From NCBI GenBank assembly GCA_905220665.1, contig CAJNAR010000018.1, positions 186,001 to 250,000 of the forward strand: DNA of 64,000 nt. Direction: 5' to 3'. Of this stretch, positions 59,948 to 64,000 are shown one piece after another. The position numbers and the translations under genes were made by a program. Position 1 is the first letter of the stretch; the number at the start of each line of letters is the position of its first letter. A model generated the notes under the pieces. The model was not told where the DNA came from, made no database searches, and saw only the letters and a program-made list of their open reading frames with translations. This DNA comes from Albugo candida. Taxonomy: Eukaryota > Oomycota > Peronosporomycetes > Albuginales > Albuginaceae.

Positions 59948-61393
59948 TCTGATAATTGATTCAGTTTGGGTGGTGGAGAGAATTTTTCAAAGTGAAAGCG
60001 CTATCGCAGCCAAATTTGCTTTCGCGCGCGATGATTGCGTGTACATGCGAGGGTGTTGTACTTTTATTATGCGAATCTGTACATCAGCCTTAAGCATAGG
60101 GTAAACACCGGAAAGTTGTACAACTTACGTAGGGTAAACAGACGAGGCAATGGAGTATTTTGACTTTGTGCCAATTGAAGGTCCAGGAAAATGGGTTTCA
60201 CAATAAGAAACGAGACAAATGCAAAGTCAAACGCAATATCCTTCCTTTTCTAGCTAATCTCCAACACTTGGCTCCTTGGTCTTCTAATAAAGTCCCACGA
60301 TGTTCCTCATTTCTTGGTAAACTCCACACATTCTCCTTCATTTTCTGATGATATTCAACGCTCTTCCTGCTTTCCTGGTAGAATCTAGCACGTGCTACTG
60401 AGCTTTCTGATAAAATCCAAGGCTGTCCCTACTCTTCGATTATTTGATGATTTAAACACTGCCGCATGCTCCTGATAGACTCTGGTACATAGCTCTTGAA
60501 TTATTGATGAAATTGAACGCTGTTTCTTCAGTTTTGCACCTAGATCGCTTGAGTCACAAGCGCTGACAGGATAGTAGTTGAGGGCGTCATTCTAATGACT
60601 CTATATTTGTAGCAGATAGATACGTTATAAGCAACAACTCAATGGCGCATCATAGTCACAGACAACACATTACTAAACTAGCCGTGCTTGAGACAAACTA
60701 ATTCATCAGCTTTAGTCGGTGACCTTTACAAGCCATCATTCAGAATAAATCGTATCGTACACTCGCGTCCTAATCGATTATTGAGGAATAGAATGACGTA
60801 ACTTGGATCAATTGTTGACATCACCGCCTTTAGAATATAATCTAGTCTTCCAGATCAGTCTGATTTATTTCAAAAAGGCGCCTCATGTTTGTCTATGTTG
60901 ATGACTTTTGTTGTGCATCGATTGCGTCGCCTTCCATTACTCTACCATAGTTGTTATATTTTCAACATGGTCCACCTCAAGTGGATGCCAATAGCTTTTG
61001 TGAAATTCGCGAGGGTACCTATACATTGCGCGTGGTGTAGAGTAATTTAGCGAACAACCAGCTTCGCCAACCAATTGAACACTTTGAACCGCTTTTTGGT
61101 AATTTCTCATGCAACAGTCAATCTGATGAAAAATCATACGCAGGAACCAATTGCGTGGATTTTGAAATGCGCTACCAGTCAATCGTCGTCGAGCTTGCAT
61201 TATGAGTTCATTGCCATTGCATAATGAAAAAGCATGTAGAGGCTATCGTTATAGCAGATGGGCGAATGCAGGGAACCCTGGCTTCTACGCACGTATCATT
61301 GATGGATAAAGGTTCAAATGGAAGGATGAGAGGTATCTTGTATATTCAATTGCCATTCTGCTTGAGATATCTCTCGATGATTGAATATCCATA
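59948..61393. other. intergenic with a minisatellite
   Basis: Apart from the degenerate tandem repeat described separately, this holds an 87-codon minus frame (60937-61200) with no recognised domain. The first 100 bases are presumably the promoter of the minus-strand secreted gene. Confidence 0.5.
60258..60550 (+). repeat. degenerate tandem repeat, about 31-bp unit, about 9 copies
   Basis: Successive units follow a pattern close to AACGCTGTTCCT, a few bases, then CTTTCTTGATRRAATCC, with clear copies such as AACGCTCTTCCTGCTTTCC (from about 60357) and AGCTTTCTGATAAAATCC (about 60402). Unit length varies from 28 to 37 bases and similarity between copies is partial, so it is an old minisatellite. 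Confidence 0.6.
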
Positions 61394-61714
61394 GGGAATT
61401 CCTAAACTCAACCTCGCTTCTTCCTAACTCACCCCATGCATTTTATTAGCCAATCATATTTCATGATTTTAATGAATCATTTTTCACTTTTAAAAAGTGG
61501 AACTTGCAAGACACAACCGGCACCTCCTGGCATCATGTCCTGTTGCTTGACAAATACTGCATCTGGAAAGGCGACGGGTTTGTGGATTAGAAATCCGAGT
61601 TTGATTTACTGCCTGGACATATTCAATAGCCCAAGTCCATTATTTAAATATGATTGGCTAAAAAAATGCATGGGGTGAGTTTAGGAAAAAGCGAGGGTGA
61701 GTCTAGGAATTCCC
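61394..61714. mobile_element. MITE, 321 bp, with 68-bp inverted ends and 8-bp target duplication
   Basis: Ends 61394-61461 and 61646-61714 are reverse complements with few mismatches, beginning GGGAATTCCTA and running to the shared AGCCAATCATATTT. TATCCATA stands directly outside both ends (61386-61393 and 61715-61722), an exact 8-bp target duplication. No coding capacity. An 8-bp duplication fits hAT or Merlin-type transposases; the GG start fits Merlin better, but the superfamily is not certain. Confidence 0.9.
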
Positions 61715-61722
61715 TATCCATA

Positions 61723-64000
61723 GTGTGGGGGAAAACATAAATACTCGCAAGGAAAGAATGAGCTGGTACCACATTGCAAGCCCATTTTATAGAAGAGACA
61801 CGTTCAAATAATCTTCTCAGACACATTTCACGCTTTCAAAGCGCTTTTCTCGTAAAGCAAGTAGCGGCAATTCAAGCAATCATCCCAACCATCGTGACAT
61901 CACAAAGTGATCATTGACACCATTCAGAACCAGCTACAAGCCAAAGATCTGGCTCGACCATGCCGCTATATCTCGTGGAGTTGTAATTGCGCGCACATAT
62001 TGAGGATTATCAGGAACGCATGCGAACCAGGTAGAATCAGGGGCATCTTTGGCTTCAGCTGAGCCAAATCAAGTTACCAATTTGACAGCCATACATTTGA
62101 TAACGGAAGTAGCTTCGATGCAACATCTTCCAAATTCGACCTCAACTCAACCTTCGCGTTCCCAATAACATAAATATAGAAGAATGGTCAGTGTGATGGG
62201 ACAAGCTTTCCAACGTAACACCAATAAGCCAAACACTTACCAGGACACGTCGAAGACCCAGTTTGGTATGCGTTTGGTGCTGCAAAAAGCTGATAAAGTG
62301 AGTCAGTCAAATCGCTTTGCTAACACAAACATGCAAGGAGATGGGATTCATCGTCAAGATGACTTGAAGAAATTCCAGCGACAAAGTTGTTTGGGTGTTT
62401 TATGGACTTGAACTCTTGAGGAGTTGGAAAATCAGATTTTGGAATTTTGTGATACTAATAGCTGGTTGTCGCAATATCATGATAACAAAGAGCTTTTCTG
62501 CGACAACAAAACTGAGGTTTTGGCAGTCAAGATTCTGAGACGTTGTAGAATAACACTAGGTCTTTTTCCATGCTCTTCAATCACTCCCGCCCGACTGAGT
62601 CATTGTCGAACAACAGTTTGCCACAATCGAGAAACATGTGTCGGATAGTTCTTTGTCTCCAATAGCTTCATTGTATTAAGCCGCATGAAGTGATCCACGA
62701 ACGTCGACGAAGCTACTAGTGTTCGAAATAGCTTTTTTTATTTGCCGTTTACGGCGGCTTCCCTGGGGACGGTATCTTGGGCGTTTGCAGCACAGAGCAT
62801 TTATCTATGGCAAAATGTATCTCTCGTCTTTGCTTCTCTTCGATCGTATTCTTTTCAAGTGGAAATCGAGTCAAGATATCGTCCATGCAACCTCGCGTAA
62901 TATCCACGAGAAATAGCCTCCGCATTCAAGCACGGAACGAGGTTCAAATGATGCCCAACACCTTGTCGATTTCGAATTCTCTTTGGTACATACATCCGGC
63001 TTGTAGCGGCATGTGTACTCGAAGACCAAAGAATTTCGCTGAGCATGCTTTACCGTCTCTGTCATTCCCGCAGAGCTGTACCAGTGCCAGCCCCTTTTCA
63101 CAGTGCAGTCGTTTGGATTGTACGTTTACATCAAAGATCACAACGCGAGCACTGTGTTTTCTGAAATGTACTGCCACTGTATATTGCCGTGCTTATGACC
63201 AGCTTGAGAGGCTTCAGAAGCATTTGTAACCCAAAACTCATTCTGTTCTTTTGTGTCAATGCTCGGTACTCTTCCACTTGTTCTAGCGCTAGTTTTGATC
63301 GAAAGGGAGCGATACGACTGCAGTCGGATAAGAATATCTCCAAGAGAACACCGGCCGTCATGTACTCGATGCACGATGAGTTTGAAAAATGACTAGATAC
63401 CTAATCTGGCACCTAACGTGTGTGACACCAACTCTTTTAAAGAAATCTGAGCGTTCAGGATGACCAAGCCAGCTTCATGTGACATTTGTGTAGTTTATCA
63501 ACTTTCTGCTTCACTGTCATTTCTTGCTCCAAATTACTGAGTGGAAGCTGCATGTTCGCTATTTGGATTCTCGGACTTTTATGGACGCGAAACACATGCT
63601 GGGTACGTTGGTGACGACAAAGATTGTGCTTTTTACTCTGTGATCATCTGCTGCTTTTCAGTAGAGTGAACCTCGAAATGAACTCGGGTTCCCAGTCAAC
63701 TTTTTGGAACGAGGCACCACTACCTTTTGAAGACGACGTTTTTGAATCTTCTTCCGTAATTCGAGTAAACGCTTTATCGCTTCACTTACCTCAGCTTTTT
63801 TGTATCTTTTCATCGGAACTGCGCTGTATGCATGTGTTTGAAGTCGCTCACACGGACAAGATGTCTGAGTTGTGACTATTGCCCGTGCCCGCCACTAGGT
63901 CTTTCTGTTGCATGACGAATCGCCCGTACGCTTCTGTTTGACTACTTTCGTATCCACTGGCGCTTCTTTTTCCTCCATAAAAGCTGAATCACGCTTCTAT
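61723..64000. other. intergenic or gene remnants
   Basis: No certain gene. On the minus strand, fragments at 62855-63361 in three overlapping frames look protein-like and may be a decayed coding region. At 63658-63978 (minus) one frame of 107 codons has a single internal TAG after codon 27 and a lysine/arginine-rich second half; this could be a gene running off the window, or chance. A 150-codon plus frame (62777-63229) looks like a shadow of these. Confidence 0.35.

Noticed and set aside
60258..60550. CRISPR array
   Set aside because: Units are degenerate and contiguous, with no constant repeat alternating with unique spacers, and the genome is eukaryotic.
62777..63229. A 150-codon plus-strand frame
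   Set aside because: Serine/cysteine-rich, with no domain, and overlapping more protein-like minus-strand fragments; most likely a shadow of a decayed minus-strand gene.

Overview
This is a eukaryotic window that looks like an oomycete genome, possibly a white-rust (Albugo-type) species. The evidence for oomycete: compact genes with very short introns (donors of the form GTRNGT, a CTAAC branch site, a YAG acceptor), MULE and chromovirus-type Ty3/gypsy remnants, secreted cysteine-motif proteins including a CHxC motif just after a signal peptide, and a huge FN3/PA14/filamin surface protein. The Albugo suggestion rests mainly on the CHxC motif and is only an inference.

Layout. Positions 1-14011 are accessory DNA full of dead transposons: a MuDR-like MULE transposase remnant (827-2792, minus) interrupted by a 179-bp tandem repeat; a second MULE (about 2901-5093) whose inverted repeats contain the transposase start; a 227-bp-arm fold-back (5952-6611); and a decayed Ty3/gypsy chromovirus with both LTRs (8936-14011). 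Positions 15071-17117 hold a secreted protein made of repeated CxxC modules, broken by two shifts of reading frame, the second at an A7 run. A duplicated copy of its leader lies at 17998. A predicted two-exon hypothetical gene (20116-20878, minus) and a clear GT61 glycosyltransferase (21693-23423) follow.

Half of the window, 25731-58050, is one gene. A predicted 55-nt intron (28327-28381) joins two long open frames exactly in phase, giving a secreted protein of 10,754 residues. Its plan is: signal peptide; FN3 domains, several of them split by long insertions; an array of a recurrent roughly 100-residue module that begins E-(V/I)-Q and ends in a W-x-(I/V)-T-F strand, about 40 copies by eye; a central block of three PA14 domains alternating with about seven filamin-like repeats; then about 17 further FN3 domains, many again split by the same module. 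A second recurrent module, L-C-x2-C-V followed by a G-D-x-I-x-L strand, occurs at least six times. I do not recognise either module as a named family. They are the best candidates here for something undescribed.

Positions 58051-64000 are mostly non-coding, with a small secreted protein on the minus strand (59594-59947), a degenerate 31-bp minisatellite (about 60258-60550) and a 321-bp MITE with intact 8-bp target-site duplication (61394-61714). A functional link between the giant protein, the GT61 enzyme (secretory pathway glycosylation) and the secreted CxxC protein is possible, since all belong to the secretory or surface repertoire, but nothing in the sequence proves one.
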